Assembly (NCBI RefSeq): GCF_001724135.1
Contig: NZ_MEDS01000008.1
Location: 124,001 to 188,000 of the forward strand
Direction: 5' to 3'
Source of the DNA: Comamonas sp. SCN 65-56
GTDB lineage: Bacteria; Pseudomonadota; Gammaproteobacteria; Burkholderiales; Burkholderiaceae_C
DNA: 64,000 bases
Below are positions 1 to 10,635 of this stretch, piece by piece. The notes under the pieces were generated by a model that was given only the letters and a program-made list of their open reading frames with translations, ran no database searches and was not told the DNA's origin. The position numbers and the translations under genes were made by a program. The number at the start of each line of letters is the position of its first letter. Within the stretch, counting starts at the first letter, position 1.

Positions 1-543
1 GACATGGCGGTGCCGGCGCTGATCCCTGGCGCGATGCGCTTTGGCGGCGAGGGTGGCGGCTTCGAGATCTTCATCCCCTACGCTCGCGTGCTGGTGATTG
101 CCGTCACGGTGGTGCTGATGGTGCTGCTCACGCTCTACATCCGCCATTCGCGCATGGGACGCGCCAGCCGCGCCTGCTCGCAGGACATGCACATGGCCAA
201 CCTGCTGGGCATAGACACCAACCGGGTGATTTCCTTCACTTTCATCCTCGGCGCAATGCTGGCGGCCGTCGGCGGCATCCTGATCGCGCTCGCCGTGGGC
301 AAGCTCAACCCCTTCATCGGCTTCATCGCCGGCATCAAGGCCTTTACCGCCGCGGTGCTGGGCGGCATCGGCTCCATCCCCGGCGCCATGCTGGGCGGCG
401 TAATTCTGGGCATTGCCGAGACGCTGGCTGCTGCCTACATCTCGTCGGAATACAAGGACATCGTCGCCTTCGCGCTGCTGGTGCTGATCCTCATGTTCCG
501 CCCCACCGGCTTGCTGGGCAAACCGGAAGTGGAGAAAGTTTGA
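1..543 (+). CDS. livH: Branched-chain amino acid ABC transporter permease LivH, 3' part
   Basis: This is the C-terminal 180 residues of a LivH-type inner-membrane permease. The reading frame is already open at base 1, so the start lies upstream of the window; full-length homologues have about 300 residues. Several hydrophobic segments are visible, and the stretch around [14 protein letters not shown] followed by [19 protein letters not shown] is the usual cytoplasmic-loop region of LivH that contacts the ATPases. LivH and LivM form the membrane channel of the high-affinity Leu/Ile/Val (or related amide/urea) importer. The stop overlaps the livM start (TGATG), so translation is probably coupled. 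The substrate cannot be told because the periplasmic binding protein gene is not in the window. Confidence 0.93.
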   Translation, partial: DMAVPALIPGAMRFGGEGGGFEIFIPYARVLVIAVTVVLMVLLTLYIRHSRMGRASRACSQDMHMANLLGIDTNRVISFTFILGAMLAAVGGILIALAVGKLNPFIGFIAGIKAFTAAVLGGIGSIPGAMLGGVILGIAETLAAAYISSEYKDIVAFALLVLILMFRPTGLLGKPEVEKV

Positions 544-1793
544 TGGCAGCGACGACTCCCTTCGATCTGCGCGCCGCATTGCGCGGCGCGATCTCCGCCA
601 CGGTGCTGGCAGCCATCGTGCTGCTGCCATCGTTCACGCTGCATCTGGAGCGAGCGGGTGCCCGCACCACCATCAGCCCGCACTGGTCGACCTTGGCCTG
701 GGGCTGCCTGGCGGTGTTTCTGGTGCAGCTGCTCAAGCCGCTGCTGGCACCACGCCTGCCTGCGGTCAAGCTGCCCAGCCTGCCCAGTTTCGCGCCGGGT
801 CAGCACCGGCTGCTGATGCTGGCGGTGCTCGTCGCCGCCGTCGTCTGGCCCTTCTTTGGCGGACGCAACTCCGTGGACATTGCCACGCTCACGTTGATCT
901 ACGTGATGCTGGGCCTGGGCCTGAACATCGTCGTCGGCTTTGCCGGGCTGCTCGATCTGGGTTTCGTCGGCTTTTACGCTGTCGGCGCCTACACCTTCGC
1001 CATGCTCTACCACTGGGCCGGCTGGAGCTTCTGGGAGGCGCTTCCGCTCACGGGGGCCATGTCCGCGCTGTTCGGCTTTGTGCTCGGTTTTCCGGTGCTG
1101 CGCCTGCGTGGTGACTACCTTGCGATCGTCACGCTCGGATTTGGCGAAATCATTCGCCTGCTGCTGGTGAATCTGGTCGGCTTCACCGGCGGGCCCGATG
1201 GCATCGCCGGCCTGCCCAAGCCCACCATGTTCGGCCTGCCGATGACGCGCAACCCCGCCACCGAGGGCGGCACGACCTTCCATGCCTTCTTCAACATCGA
1301 ATTCAGCACCATGCACATGGTGGTGTTCCTCTATCTGATGGCGCTGCTGCTGGCCTGCATTACGCTGTACATCAGCAACCGCTTGATCCGCATGCCCATA
1401 GGCCGGTCGTGGGAGGCGCTGCGCGAGGACGAGATCGCCTGCCGCTCGCTCGGCCTGAACCCGATGAAGATCAAGCTCTCGGCCTTCACGCTGGGCGCGA
1501 TGTTCGCAGGTTTTGGCGGTGCGTTCTTCGCCGCGCGCCAGGGCATCGTGAACCCCGAGTCCTTCACCTTCATCGAATCGGCGCTGATCCTCGCCATCGT
1601 CGTGCTCGGCGGCATGGGCTCGCAGCTCGGCGTGATCGTCGCCGCCATCGTGCTCACCGTGCTGCCCGAGCTGGCGCGCGAGTTCTCGCAGTACCGCATG
1701 CTGATCTTCGGCTTGGTGATGATCGTGATGATGGTCTGGCGCCCGCAAGGATTGCTGCCGATGAAGCGCCATCAGGCGGAGGTGCCGCAATGA
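543..1793 (+). CDS. livM: Branched-chain amino acid ABC transporter permease LivM
   Basis: A 416-residue polytopic membrane protein with an N-terminal extension of about 100 residues, as in Gram-negative LivM proteins. The core starts near [20 protein letters not shown] and contains the typical segments [16 protein letters not shown] and [14 protein letters not shown], the latter being the EAA-like loop that docks the ATPase. I chose the ATG at 543 over an in-frame TTG at 540 because it overlaps the livH stop. The 3' end overlaps livG (ATGA). LivM pairs with LivH to form the translocation pore of the importer. Confidence 0.95.
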   Translation: MAATTPFDLRAALRGAISATVLAAIVLLPSFTLHLERAGARTTISPHWSTLAWGCLAVFLVQLLKPLLAPRLPAVKLPSLPSFAPGQHRLLMLAVLVAAVVWPFFGGRNSVDIATLTLIYVMLGLGLNIVVGFAGLLDLGFVGFYAVGAYTFAMLYHWAGWSFWEALPLTGAMSALFGFVLGFPVLRLRGDYLAIVTLGFGEIIRLLLVNLVGFTGGPDGIAGLPKPTMFGLPMTRNPATEGGTTFHAFFNIEFSTMHMVVFLYLMALLLACITLYISNRLIRMPIGRSWEALREDEIACRSLGLNPMKIKLSAFTLGAMFAGFGGAFFAARQGIVNPESFTFIESALILAIVVLGGMGSQLGVIVAAIVLTVLPELAREFSQYRMLIFGLVMIVMMVWRPQGLLPMKRHQAEVPQ

Positions 1794-2556
1794 GCGCGCC
1801 ATTGCTCGCCGTCAAAGACCTCAGCATGCGTTTTGGCGGCCTGCTGGCGGTCGATGGCATTGCCTTTGACGTCGCGCCGCAGGAAGTGTTTGCCATCATC
1901 GGCCCCAACGGCGCGGGCAAGACCACGGTGTTCAACTGCATCAGCGGCTTCTACAAACCGACGACGGGCGCCATCGCGCTCGCGGGCAAAAGCATTGCCG
2001 GACACAGCAGCCACCACGTGGCCAATGAAGGCGTGGTGCGCACCTTCCAGAACGTGCGTCTGTTCAAGACCATGACGGTGCTGGAAAACCTGCTGGTGGC
2101 GCAGCACCGTCACCACCAACCGCCGCCGCTGTCGGGCCTGTTCAACACCCGGCGCTACCGCGAGAGCGAGCAGCTCAAGATCTCCAACGCGCTCAAGTGG
2201 CTGGACGTGATGGAGCTGCGCCAGTACGCCAATCGCGAGGCCGGCAATCTGGCCTACGGCCACCAGCGACGGCTGGAGATCGCGCGCTGCATGATCACCG
2301 AGCCACGCCTGTTGATGCTCGACGAGCCCGCAGCCGGCCTGAACCCGCAGGAAAAGAAAGAACTGCAGCAGCTCATAGACCGGCTGCGGCGCGAGTACGG
2401 CGTGACGGTGCTGCTGATTGAACACGACATGGGACTGGTGATGGGCGTTTCCGAGCGCATTCTGGTAATGGAATACGGGCGCCCGATCGCCCTGGGCGTA
2501 CCCGAGGCGATCCGCAACGATGAACGGGTCATCAAGGCCTATCTGGGAGAAGCCTG

Positions 2557-2557
<1 letters not shown>
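1790..2557 (+). CDS. livG: Branched-chain amino acid ABC transporter ATP-binding protein LivG
   Basis: A 255-residue cytoplasmic ATPase. Walker A (GPNGAGKTT) lies near residue 40, followed by [13 protein letters not shown] and the LivG-typical [11 protein letters not shown] degenerate signature ([13 protein letters not shown]) and Walker B ([13 protein letters not shown]) come next, then the H-loop ([11 protein letters not shown]). The ATG at 1790 overlaps the livM stop by four bases and gives a normal N-terminus ([17 protein letters not shown]). Longer in-frame upstream sequence is only read-through of the livM region in another frame. It works as a heterodimer with LivF to energise uptake. 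Confidence 0.96.
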
Positions 2558-3276
<719 letters not shown>

Positions 3277-3290
3277 CAAGGAGCGTACCG

Positions 3291-4220
3291 ATGAGCCTGG
3301 GCATGCGCGCTCTTTCGTGGTACCTGCGCCGCACACGCAAGCCCCTGTGGGCTGATGCCGAGCGCTTTCGCGCTCACGCCCATGGCCCCAAGGCCGACCC
3401 CCAGCCGCCACGTGCGCTGCATCAGCGCCACTCCGTGCATGAGCGCAGCATCCTGGGGTTTCGCCACTACAGCGTCACCCCGCGCCATGGAACTGACCAG
3501 GCCGTCGTGCTGTACCTGCACGGTGGCGGCTATGTGAACGAAATGGTACCCCAGCACTGGCAGTTGGTCTCACGCATGGCCGACGCGGGCCTGCGCGTGG
3601 AGGTGCCGCTTTACGGCTTGGCACCGCAGCATCACTTTGCCGAAGCCTATGCCATGCTGACCACGCTGTACGCCGAACTGCTGGAGCGCCCTGGCACACA
3701 GGTGTTGCTGGCCGGTGATTCGGCCGGTGGTGGCCTGGCATTGGGTTTTGCCCAGACCCTGGCCGCCCAAGGTCTTCGCAGCCCACACGGACTGACGCTG
3801 CTGTCCCCCTGGCTGGACATCAGCTGCACCAACCCCGCCATTGACGCGCTGGAACCTCTGGACCCCTGGCTGGCCAAGCCAGGAGCCATCCTCGCGGGCC
3901 AGCTCTGGTCCAAAGGCACAGACCTCCTCGACCCACGCCTGAGTCCGCTGCACGGCCCGTTGCACGCGCTGCCGCCCATGGATATTTACATCGGCACACA
4001 CGACATCCTCTACCCCGACGTGCTGTTGCTGCAGCAGCGCGTGCACGGCCTGGGTTCCGATGTTGCCGAGCGCCTCCACGTCACCGTCTGTCCTGGTGCC
4101 TGTCATGTCTATCCCCTGCTTCCGGTGAGCGAGGGCAAACACGCTGCACGCCAGTTGGTCGAACGCATGACCGGTTCACTGCAAACCCGCACACCTCAAT
4201 CGGCGACCATCGGAGCGTGA
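3291..4220 (+). CDS. Alpha/beta hydrolase, hormone-sensitive lipase-like esterase
   Basis: A 309-residue enzyme of the HSL (family IV) esterase group. The oxyanion-hole motif HGGGY is seen in VVLYLHGGGYVNE, and the nucleophile elbow is GDSAGGG. The C-terminal Asp/His region is likely IGTHDILYPD and GACHVYPLLP. I chose the ATG at 3291 because AAGGAG sits seven bases upstream, at 3278-3283; a TTG at 3273 lies inside livF. The gene directly follows livF on the same strand and is probably co-transcribed. It should hydrolyse short-chain acyl esters, but the substrate is not evident. A link to branched-chain acid metabolism is only suggested by position. Confidence 0.85.
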   Translation: MSLGMRALSWYLRRTRKPLWADAERFRAHAHGPKADPQPPRALHQRHSVHERSILGFRHYSVTPRHGTDQAVVLYLHGGGYVNEMVPQHWQLVSRMADAGLRVEVPLYGLAPQHHFAEAYAMLTTLYAELLERPGTQVLLAGDSAGGGLALGFAQTLAAQGLRSPHGLTLLSPWLDISCTNPAIDALEPLDPWLAKPGAILAGQLWSKGTDLLDPRLSPLHGPLHALPPMDIYIGTHDILYPDVLLLQQRVHGLGSDVAERLHVTVCPGACHVYPLLPVSEGKHAARQLVERMTGSLQTRTPQSATIGA

Positions 4221-4323
4221 GCGACACCGCCTGATCCGCGACTGGTTTTTGCGCACCCGCAGCAACATGGAGCGGACATGAGAGCGGCCGAGGCAACCCT
4301 AACAACGAAGGCGGCGCAACCCC

Positions 4324-5385
4324 TCAATCCCCCAGGCACACGCCAATGTCACGCGCCATCTTCACCAGCTCATGCGCAGGGCTGACCAGGCGCTGGATAT
4401 TGGCCACATCGGCGATCGGCACGCTCGCCAGGCGCGCGCCGCGCAGCGTCACCATGCGGCCGAACTTGCGCTGCAGCACGAGTTGCGCCGCGCGATGGCC
4501 AAAGCGGGTCGCGAGGATGCGATCAAACGGCGTGGGCTCGCCGCCGCGCTGCACGTGGCCGAGCACCGTCGTGCGCACCTCGCTCTTGAGGTGGGGCTGC
4601 AACTGCAAGCGCAGCACGTGGCCGACGCCGCCCAGGCGCACCGGGTCGGGGCTGCCTTCCACCCGCTCGTGCACCGTCATGCTGGCACCCTGCGCCTTCG
4701 CGCCCTCGCCCATGCAGATGATGGTGTAGCGCTGGCGCTGCTCGCGCTGGCGGCAGTGGCGCACGATGGTGTCCACGCTGTAATCGATCTCGGGCAGCAG
4801 GATGACGTCGGCCGCGCCGGCAATGCCCGATTCCAGCGCCAGCCAGCCGGCGCGCCGCCCCATGGTCTCGACGATCATCACACGGTGGTGACTGCTGGCG
4901 GTGCTCTCGATGCGGCGCAGCGCCTCGGTGGCAGTGGCCACCGCCGTGTCAAAGCCGAAGCTGTGCTCGCAGTGCGCGATGTCGTTGTCTATGGTCTTGG
5001 GCACGCCCACGCAGTGCACGCCGGTGGCTTCGGTCAGGCCATGCGCCAGGCTCATGGTGCCATCGCCGCCGATGACGACGATCACGTCCAGCGCCAGCAC
5101 CGTCAGGTTGCGTGCTACCCGCGCCAGCGTGGTTTGGTTCTTGAGCGGGTTGGCACTGTTGCTGGTGCCCAGAATCGTGCCGCCAATGTGCAGGATGCCC
5201 GAGACTTCGCGCCAGTCGAGCGCTCGCACGCGCGGGGTCTCGCCCATCAGACCATCGAAGCCATCCTGTATGCCGATGACCTCGCACTGGCCGTGGTGGA
5301 TGAGCGACTTCGTGACGGCGCGGATCACCGCGTTGAGGCCCGGGCAATCGCCGCCACCGGTGAGGATGCCGACGCGCAAACTCAA
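4324..5385 (-). CDS. 6-phosphofructokinase, Gly/Lys signature type
   Basis: A 353-residue phosphofructokinase: phosphorylation of fructose-6-phosphate to the 1,6-bisphosphate. The N-terminal [22 protein letters not shown] is the phosphoryl-donor loop, GGDGT is at residues 106-110, PKTIDND at 129-135 and ETMGRRAGW at 174-181. Gly in GGDGT is the ATP-enzyme state, whereas PPi-dependent enzymes have GGDD. Lys in PKTIDND instead of PGTIDND is shared with PPi enzymes and with an ATP-dependent subgroup. ATP use is therefore likely but not certain. The start overlaps the end of nagZ by four bases (ATGA). A PFK is notable because many Comamonadaceae lack Embden-Meyerhof phosphofructokinase. Confidence 0.9.
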   Translation of the reverse strand: MSLRVGILTGGGDCPGLNAVIRAVTKSLIHHGQCEVIGIQDGFDGLMGETPRVRALDWREVSGILHIGGTILGTSNSANPLKNQTTLARVARNLTVLALDVIVVIGGDGTMSLAHGLTEATGVHCVGVPKTIDNDIAHCEHSFGFDTAVATATEALRRIESTASSHHRVMIVETMGRRAGWLALESGIAGAADVILLPEIDYSVDTIVRHCRQREQRQRYTIICMGEGAKAQGASMTVHERVEGSPDPVRLGGVGHVLRLQLQPHLKSEVRTTVLGHVQRGGEPTPFDRILATRFGHRAAQLVLQRKFGRMVTLRGARLASVPIADVANIQRLVSPAHELVKMARDIGVCLGD

Positions 5386-6464
5386 GGCAGCAGCTCCAGC
5401 GCATGCACATAGGCCGGGTGCAGCATCAGCTCGTCCCAGGGCAGCGGCGGGGTTTGCGGCAGCAAGGCCTGGCGGCGCGCGTCACTCGCCGCGTCGGGCT
5501 GCCAGCGGCCCAGCACCCTGGCGTTGGCAAGACCATTCAAGAGCTCGTCAATCGCCGCGCCGTCGCCCAGGCTCTGGTTGCACAGCAGCACCAGATCACA
5601 GCCCGCATTCAACGCCTCAACGGCGGCGTCGGTGTAGCTGAGCAGCGCGCCATCGATGCGGCGCGCGCCCTCCATGCTCAGGTCATCACTGAAGATGGCG
5701 CCGCCAAAGCCCAGGCGATCGCGCAGGATGCCCTGCAGCCATTGGCTGGAAAAACCCGCCGGGCGGCGATCCACGCGCGGGTAGATGACGTGCGCGGGCA
5801 TCACGCTCGCAAGCGCCGTGGAAAGCCACTGATACGGCGCGGCGTCATCCTGCAGGATGGCGGACAGGCTGCGTTTGTCGATCGGCACCTCGGTATGCGA
5901 ATCGGCGGCGACGAAACCGTGCCCCGGAAAGTGCTTGCCGCAGTTGGCCATGCCCGCTTGCAACAGCCCGTGCATCAGCGCGCGCGCCAGCGCTGCGACC
6001 ACGCGCGGGTCACGGTGAAACGCCCGATCTCCAATCACCGTGCTCTCGCCCCAGTCCAAATCCAGCACCGGCGTGAACGACAGATCGACGCCGCAGGCGC
6101 GCAGCTCTGCCGCCAGCACGTAGCCGGTGGCCGTGGCCGCGTCGAGTGCGCGCATCGCGCCGCTGCCCTCGCCCGCCTTGCCATCGTTCATCCACAGCTC
6201 GCCCAGCGCGCGCATGGGCGGCAGGTGGGTGAAGCCGTCGCTCTTGAAGCGCTGCACGCGCCCGCCTTCGTGATCGACGCAGATCAGCAGATCACCGCGC
6301 AGCGCCTTGATCTCGGCCACGAGCTGTACGAGCTGGGCACGGTTTTCCCAATTGCGGGCAAACAGGATCAGACCGCCGACCAGCGGATGCCTGAGGCGGC
6401 GGCGGTCTGCCGCAGTGAGTTGCGCGCCTGCAATGTCGATGATCAGGGGCGAGTGCTGGTCCAT
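5382..6464 (-). CDS. nagZ: Beta-N-acetylhexosaminidase NagZ
   Basis: A 360-residue cytoplasmic glycoside hydrolase family 3 enzyme that removes N-acetylglucosamine from muropeptides during cell-wall recycling. Diagnostic sequences are [11 protein letters not shown] near residue 85, the KHFPGHG motif carrying the mobile catalytic His, DSHTEVP just after it, and [11 protein letters not shown] containing the nucleophile Asp. The length matches the family. AAGGAA lies about nine bases before the ATG. It is followed, with a four-base overlap, by the phosphofructokinase gene. A palindromic dispersed repeat lies directly upstream (6479-6526). Confidence 0.95.
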   Translation of the reverse strand: MDQHSPLIIDIAGAQLTAADRRRLRHPLVGGLILFARNWENRAQLVQLVAEIKALRGDLLICVDHEGGRVQRFKSDGFTHLPPMRALGELWMNDGKAGEGSGAMRALDAATATGYVLAAELRACGVDLSFTPVLDLDWGESTVIGDRAFHRDPRVVAALARALMHGLLQAGMANCGKHFPGHGFVAADSHTEVPIDKRSLSAILQDDAAPYQWLSTALASVMPAHVIYPRVDRRPAGFSSQWLQGILRDRLGFGGAIFSDDLSMEGARRIDGALLSYTDAAVEALNAGCDLVLLCNQSLGDGAAIDELLNGLANARVLGRWQPDAASDARRQALLPQTPPLPWDELMLHPAYVHALELLP

Positions 6465-6478
6465 GTATCAATTCCTTG

Positions 6479-6526
6479 TTTGATAGCTGCTAGCGCTTTA
6501 TGGAAAAGCGCTGGAGGCCGATTTGA
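6479..6526 (+). repeat. Dispersed palindromic repeat, copy 1 (best-preserved)
   Basis: Imperfect palindrome upstream of nagZ. Left half contains AGCTGCTAGCGCTTT and right half AAAGCGCTGGAGGCCGATTT. The core stem is AGCGCTTT (6492-6499) with AAAGCGCT (6505-6512) and a five-base loop. I use this copy as the reference orientation for the family found throughout the window. Confidence 0.8.
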
Positions 6527-6556
6527 CCTGTATATTTTTGGTTCACAAAGGGTTTT

Positions 6557-6663
6557 CCCCCTCCCCCTCTGGGGGAGGGTTGGGGTGGGGGCTTGCGGCG
6601 CCAGAAGACACCACTGCTCGCGCGCACGCCCCCATCCCTACCCTCCCCCAGAAGGGGAAGGAG
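6557..6663. repeat. G-rich/C-rich inverted repeat pair at the 3' end of acpS
   Basis: Two roughly 36-bp arms in inverted orientation, 6557-6592 and 6628-6663, differ at only a few positions and are separated by about 35 bp. Each arm contains the CCCTCCCCCAGA/TCTGGGGGAGGG type core. The right arm encodes the last residues and the TAG stop of acpS. It could form a large cruciform or transcript hairpin between the convergent ends of regulatory space for nagZ and acpS. Confidence 0.75.
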
Positions 6664-7087
6664 TTCGAGGCATGTGCCCGATCAGGGGATCTTGTTCACA
6701 TTTTTCCACCACACAAAAGCTCGCTGCGTAGTCGCTCTCATCGCTCAGGCTCAGGTGGCAGCTGAGCGCGCGCGCGGCAAACCACTCTGCCAATTCGCCA
6801 TGCAGGCGCACGGTGGGCTGGCCGCTGGCGAGTTTGGCAATCTCGCACGCGCGCCAGGTCATGGGCCAGATCATGCCCAGGCCTATGGCCTTGGAAAACG
6901 CCTCCTTGGCGGAAAAGCGCGTGGCGAGGTAGCGCACGCCACGGTCGGGCCAGCGCGCGCTGCGCGCCTGCCAGGTGGCGAGCTCCGCGTCGCACAGAAT
7001 CTTTTGCGCAAAGCGCTCGCCGTGGCGCGCAAGGCTCGCACGAATGCGGCGCACGTCGCAGATATCGGTGCCTATGCCGTAGATCAT
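6638..7087 (-). CDS. acpS: Holo-[acyl-carrier-protein] synthase AcpS, with repeat-encoded C-terminus
   Basis: AcpS transfers 4'-phosphopantetheine from CoA to the ACP serine. The N-terminal [15 protein letters not shown] contains the Mg-binding Asp, and [13 protein letters not shown] near residue 57 is the second metal and substrate motif. Normal enzymes have about 126-130 residues; this one has 149. The extra tail (ending RTPSPSGGG) and the TAG stop are encoded by the G-rich inverted repeat at 6628-6663, so the original stop appears to have been replaced by repeat sequence. The start overlaps the pdxJ stop by four bases. Function is probably intact because the tail follows the last beta strand. 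Confidence 0.93.
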   Translation of the reverse strand: MIYGIGTDICDVRRIRASLARHGERFAQKILCDAELATWQARSARWPDRGVRYLATRFSAKEAFSKAIGLGMIWPMTWRACEIAKLASGQPTVRLHGELAEWFAARALSCHLSLSDESDYAASFCVVEKCEQDPLIGHMPRTPSPSGGG

Positions 7088-7854
7088 GGCTCGCGCTGCG
7101 CCATGCCTTCGTCCAGGCAGGCCAGATAGGCCTGCGTCGTGCGCGCATAGCCCTGCTCCAGCGCATCGGCGATGAAGGCGTGACCGATGGAGACCTCCAG
7201 CAAGCCCGGCACGCGCGCGACGAAGGCCGCCAGGTTGGCGAGGTTCAGATCGTGCCCGGCATTGATGCCCAGGTCCGCATCCAGCGCCGCTTGCGCCGCA
7301 GCGGCAAAGCGCTGGAGCTGCGCGTCTTGCCGATCAGTGCCCCAGGCAGCGGCGTAGGGTTCGGTGTAGAGCTCGACCCGGTCGGCCCCGACGGCGCGCG
7401 CCCCAGCCATCTGTTCGGGCTCGGCATCCATGAACAGGCTCACGCGCACGCCCAGGGCGCGGCATTCGGCGATCAGGGGCGCGAGCTGCTGCGCATCGTG
7501 CGGAAAGCGCCAGCCGTGGTCACTGGTGAACTGGCCCACGCTGTCGGGCACGAAGGTGGCCTGGCTCGGGCGCACGGCACGGATGAAGGCCATCAGGTTG
7601 TGCGTGGGGTTGCCCTCGATGTTGAACTCGCGCCCCGGCCAGGCGACGAGCAGCTCGGCCAGATCGCTCACGTCGTGCGCACGAATGTGGCGCTCGTCGG
7701 GGCGCGGGTGTACCGTGATGCCATGCGCGCCCGCCTCCAGACACAGGCGCGCGGCGCGCAGCACACTCGGAATGCCGAGGTGGCGCGTGTTGCGCACCAG
7801 CGCCACCTTGTTGACGTTGACCGAAAGCAGGGTACGGACTGGAACAGAAGTCAT
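7084..7854 (-). CDS. pdxJ: Pyridoxine 5'-phosphate synthase PdxJ
   Basis: A 256-residue TIM-barrel enzyme that condenses 1-deoxyxylulose-5-phosphate with 3-amino-1-hydroxyacetone-phosphate in vitamin B6 synthesis. It has GADGITVH-type sequence ([16 protein letters not shown]) near residue 43, NIEGNPT and a C-terminal phosphate loop region ([12 protein letters not shown]). The N-terminus carries [10 protein letters not shown] where the Escherichia coli enzyme has NIDHIATLRN. I place the start at ATG 7854 ([12 protein letters not shown]), overlapping the recO stop, rather than at an upstream in-frame codon inside recO. The order pdxJ-acpS after recO is the common proteobacterial order. Confidence 0.95.
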   Translation of the reverse strand: MTSVPVRTLLSVNVNKVALVRNTRHLGIPSVLRAARLCLEAGAHGITVHPRPDERHIRAHDVSDLAELLVAWPGREFNIEGNPTHNLMAFIRAVRPSQATFVPDSVGQFTSDHGWRFPHDAQQLAPLIAECRALGVRVSLFMDAEPEQMAGARAVGADRVELYTEPYAAAWGTDRQDAQLQRFAAAAQAALDADLGINAGHDLNLANLAAFVARVPGLLEVSIGHAFIADALEQGYARTTQAYLACLDEGMAQREP

Positions 7855-8606
7855 AGCGATTGCAGATCCATCAAAAGCTGGCGCGTGCGCAGCGGCGCGC
7901 CGCAATGGTATTGCAGCAGCGCGCGCAGTTGGGCTTTGAGCTCGGCGGCAACCGGGGCGCAGGCGCGCAGCGCTGCGACATAGATCTCATCGCCATCCAG
8001 GGCTTTCTGCAATGCCAGCCAATCGCGCCCGGCCAGCGCCACTCGGTCCTCGGGCGAGGCCCTGCGCAGGCCATCGGCCACGAGCACGTAGGCGGCATCC
8101 GGCGACAAGGGCATCAGTGAGGCCGTTTCAGCGTCCAGCGCGGGCAGCAGTCCGATGTGACGCAGCAGCAACAGCTCGAACGCCCGCAGCACCGGCTCCA
8201 GCGTGTCGCCATGCTCGCCACCGCCGAGCACGCGCACCACGCCCGCATACAGGTCAAACAGCGTCGGGTGCGGATCGTCGCGTGCCAGCAGCCGCATCAA
8301 AAGCTCATTGAGATAGAGGCCGGAGAGCAGCGCATCGCCCACCGGCATGACATGGCCGCCCACCCATTCCGCGCCCTTGAGGGCATGCACCTCACCCTCA
8401 CCGCCGCCCACGCTCCAGGACAGGCGCAAGGGCTGCAAGGGCAGCAGCACCGGGCGGAAGTTCGAAGTCGGTTTCTTGGCTCCCTTGGCCAGCAGCACCA
8501 CCCGGCCATGGCCGCGGGTGAAGACCTCCAGAATCAGGCTGGATTCACTGAAAGGGTAGTTGTGCAGAATGAAGGCCGGTTCATCGGCAATGCGGCGGAC
8601 AGCCAT
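7851..8606 (-). CDS. recO: DNA repair protein RecO
   Basis: A 251-residue RecO: N-terminal OB fold ([35 protein letters not shown]) followed by a helical C-terminal domain. RecO anneals single strands and helps RecR load RecA on SSB-coated gaps in the RecFOR pathway. The [17 protein letters not shown] segment is highly typical. The zinc-finger cysteines present in some bacterial RecO proteins are absent, as in most proteobacteria. It overlaps pdxJ by four bases and follows era after 31 bp, in the standard rnc-era-recO operon order. Confidence 0.94.
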   Translation of the reverse strand: MAVRRIADEPAFILHNYPFSESSLILEVFTRGHGRVVLLAKGAKKPTSNFRPVLLPLQPLRLSWSVGGGEGEVHALKGAEWVGGHVMPVGDALLSGLYLNELLMRLLARDDPHPTLFDLYAGVVRVLGGGEHGDTLEPVLRAFELLLLRHIGLLPALDAETASLMPLSPDAAYVLVADGLRRASPEDRVALAGRDWLALQKALDGDEIYVAALRACAPVAAELKAQLRALLQYHCGAPLRTRQLLMDLQSL

Positions 8607-8637
8607 GACGGCGTTCGATGCGGACAGTCAGACCGCC

Positions 8638-9576
8638 TCACTCATAGCCGAATGAGCGCACGCGCGCCTCGTCATCGGCCCAGCCGGATCGCACCTTGAC
8701 CCAGATTTCAAGAAACACCTTGGCTTGCATCAGGCGCTCCAGCTCCTGACGTGCCTCGGAGCCGATGCGCTTGAGCAATTCGCCCTTGTCACCAATCACC
8801 ATGGCCTTGTGGCTGTCGCGCTCAACGATGATGGTCGCGGCAATGCGCACGAAGCGCCCATGCTTGGGGCTGGGCTCTTCCTGGATTTGCTCGATGACGA
8901 CCGTGGAGGTGTAGGGCAGCTCATCACCGGTGAGCCGAAACAGCTTTTCACGCACCGTTTCGCTGGCGAGGAACCGCTCGCTGCGGTCGGTCAGCTCATC
9001 CTCTTCGTGCCACCAGTCCTGCTCGGGCAGGTAGTTCTCCACGATGGTCAGCAGCCGCTCGATGTCTGCCGGCTTCTTGGCCGTCATCGGCACGAACTCG
9101 GCAAACGCGTGGCGCTCCTGCATGTCGCGCAGCCAGGGAGCGATCTCCGCACGGCGGTGCACGGTATCGAGTTTGTTGGCCACCAGCAGGGTGGGAATGC
9201 TCTCCTTGAGCAGGCTCAGCACCTTGGCATCCTGGAGCGTGAAACGCCCTGCTTCCACCACGAAAAGCACCACATCCACATCGCTGATGGCACCCATCAC
9301 CGCCTTGTTGAGCGATTTGTTCAGCGCCGAGCCGTGGCGGGTCTGAAAGCCCGGGGTATCGACGAACACGAACTGCGCCGCGCCACGCGTGCGGATGCCC
9401 AGGATGCGGTGGCGCGTGGTCTGCGCCTTGCGGCTGGTGATGGAAATCTTCTGGCCCACCAGCGCATTCATGAGCGTGGACTTGCCGACATTGGGCTTGC
9501 CGACGATCGCAATCAGTCCGCAGCGCCGCTGCGCGGCGTCCGCAGCCTCAGGCAAGGTAGATTCAGGATCGGTCAT
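8638..9576 (-). CDS. era: GTPase Era
   Basis: A 312-residue essential GTPase that binds 16S rRNA and assists 30S maturation. G1 is GKPNVGKST (residues 26-34), G3 is DTPG (73-76), G4 is NKLD (134-137), and SAK-like G5 appears as [10 protein letters not shown]. The C-terminal KH domain contains the RNA-binding [15 protein letters not shown]. The N-terminal extension of about 18 residues is common in betaproteobacteria. The ATG overlaps the rnc stop by four bases. Confidence 0.97.
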   Translation of the reverse strand: MTDPESTLPEAADAAQRRCGLIAIVGKPNVGKSTLMNALVGQKISITSRKAQTTRHRILGIRTRGAAQFVFVDTPGFQTRHGSALNKSLNKAVMGAISDVDVVLFVVEAGRFTLQDAKVLSLLKESIPTLLVANKLDTVHRRAEIAPWLRDMQERHAFAEFVPMTAKKPADIERLLTIVENYLPEQDWWHEEDELTDRSERFLASETVREKLFRLTGDELPYTSTVVIEQIQEEPSPKHGRFVRIAATIIVERDSHKAMVIGDKGELLKRIGSEARQELERLMQAKVFLEIWVKVRSGWADDEARVRSFGYE

Positions 9577-10256
9577 CGGTACGTTTCCAGACGTTGCAAC
9601 ATGGCTCGGGCCGCCATCTGCTCGGCAGCGCGGCGTGAAGAGCCTTGTCCATTTTCAACCAGCTGTCGCTCCACCACCTCGCAGCGCACTTCAAAAGTCT
9701 GCTCATGCGCCTCGCCGCTCGTGCGCACGACCTCATAACGCGGCAACTGCATACGCCTGCCCTGCAGCCATTCCTGCAGCGCGGTCTTGGCATCCTTGGC
9801 CGCGGTCTGCAGGCGCGCATTCAGCTGCACGCCTTCAAACAGGTGCTCCACCAGCTGCCGCGCGGCATCGTAGCCGGCATCAAGGAAAACTGCGCCTATC
9901 AGCGCTTCGACCGCATCGGCCAGGATGGAAGGGCGCTCGCGCCCGCCCGAACGCGCCTCCCCTTCGCCCAAGCGGATCACCGAGGGCAGGCGCAAGTCCA
10001 GCGCTATGCGGTGCAGCGAATCCTGGCGCACCAGCAGCGCCCGCACGCGCGAGAGCTCGCCCTCTGGCAGATCCTGCATGTGCGTGAACAGAAGGTTGGA
10101 GACCGCCAGCTCCAGCACCGCATCGCCGAGAAACTCCAGGCGCTCGTAGTGCTCGGCGCCAAAGCTGCGGTGCGTCACGGCCTGCTGCAGCAGGCGTTGA
10201 TTGGAAAAACGATGCTGCAGCCGCTGCTGCAGCGCAGCCATCGACGATGTATCCAC
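9573..10256 (-). CDS. rnc: Ribonuclease III
   Basis: A 227-residue double-strand-specific endoribonuclease. The catalytic signature [16 protein letters not shown] begins near residue 38, the second catalytic site is in [16 protein letters not shown], and a dsRNA-binding domain follows ([22 protein letters not shown]...). The first codon at 10256 is GTG and overlaps the TAG stop of the upstream gene; the first ATG is at 10241. I favour the coupled GTG but the alternative start loses only five residues. The gene heads the rnc-era-recO series. Confidence 0.96.
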   Translation of the reverse strand: MDTSSMAALQQRLQHRFSNQRLLQQAVTHRSFGAEHYERLEFLGDAVLELAVSNLLFTHMQDLPEGELSRVRALLVRQDSLHRIALDLRLPSVIRLGEGEARSGGRERPSILADAVEALIGAVFLDAGYDAARQLVEHLFEGVQLNARLQTAAKDAKTALQEWLQGRRMQLPRYEVVRTSGEAHEQTFEVRCEVVERQLVENGQGSSRRAAEQMAARAMLQRLETYR

Positions 10257-10621
10257 TAATCGACAGAGTCCTGGAAGCGGTAGACCAGATAGGCCGGCCC
10301 GAACAGGGCAATCTCGCGCTCGTATTTGTAAGACACGACCACCTTGTCGTTGCGCTTGGTGATTTCAAGATCCTTGCCGCTGATGGACGTGATGTCATCG
10401 ATGGTTGCGGCACGGTCGAAATCCGCGCGCACGCCGGCGACGGTGGTCTGTTCGCGCGCTGCCTTGGTTGCGGCTTTCTTGATGGCCTGGTACTCGATCA
10501 GGATAGGCACCGATTGACCACCAATCGCAAATATCGCGACAGCAAAAACACCGATGAAAACAAGCCCGAAAAACGACATGCCCCGTTGCCGGGACCGTAG
10601 TGCATTGCGCCGTGCCGCCAT
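10256..10621 (-). CDS. DUF4845 single-pass membrane protein
   Basis: A 121-residue protein with a short basic N-terminus (MAARRNALRSRQRG), one hydrophobic segment (MSFFGLVFIGVFAVAIFAIGG), and a small C-terminal domain predicted outside the membrane. It matches the DUF4845 family that lies between lepB and rnc in many beta- and gammaproteobacteria. I chose ATG 10621 because AAGGGAG precedes it by about five bases; a TTG at 10639 has no such site. Its role is not established. Its constant position suggests a link to signal peptidase or membrane-protein handling. Confidence 0.85.
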   Translation of the reverse strand: MAARRNALRSRQRGMSFFGLVFIGVFAVAIFAIGGQSVPILIEYQAIKKAATKAAREQTTVAGVRADFDRAATIDDITSISGKDLEITKRNDKVVVSYKYEREIALFGPAYLVYRFQDSVD

Positions 10622-10635
10622 AGTTGCTCCCTTTG

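Noticed and set aside
435-1802. A 455-residue minus-strand ORF opposite livM
   Set aside because: His/Gln/Arg-rich shadow of livM with no recognisable domain.
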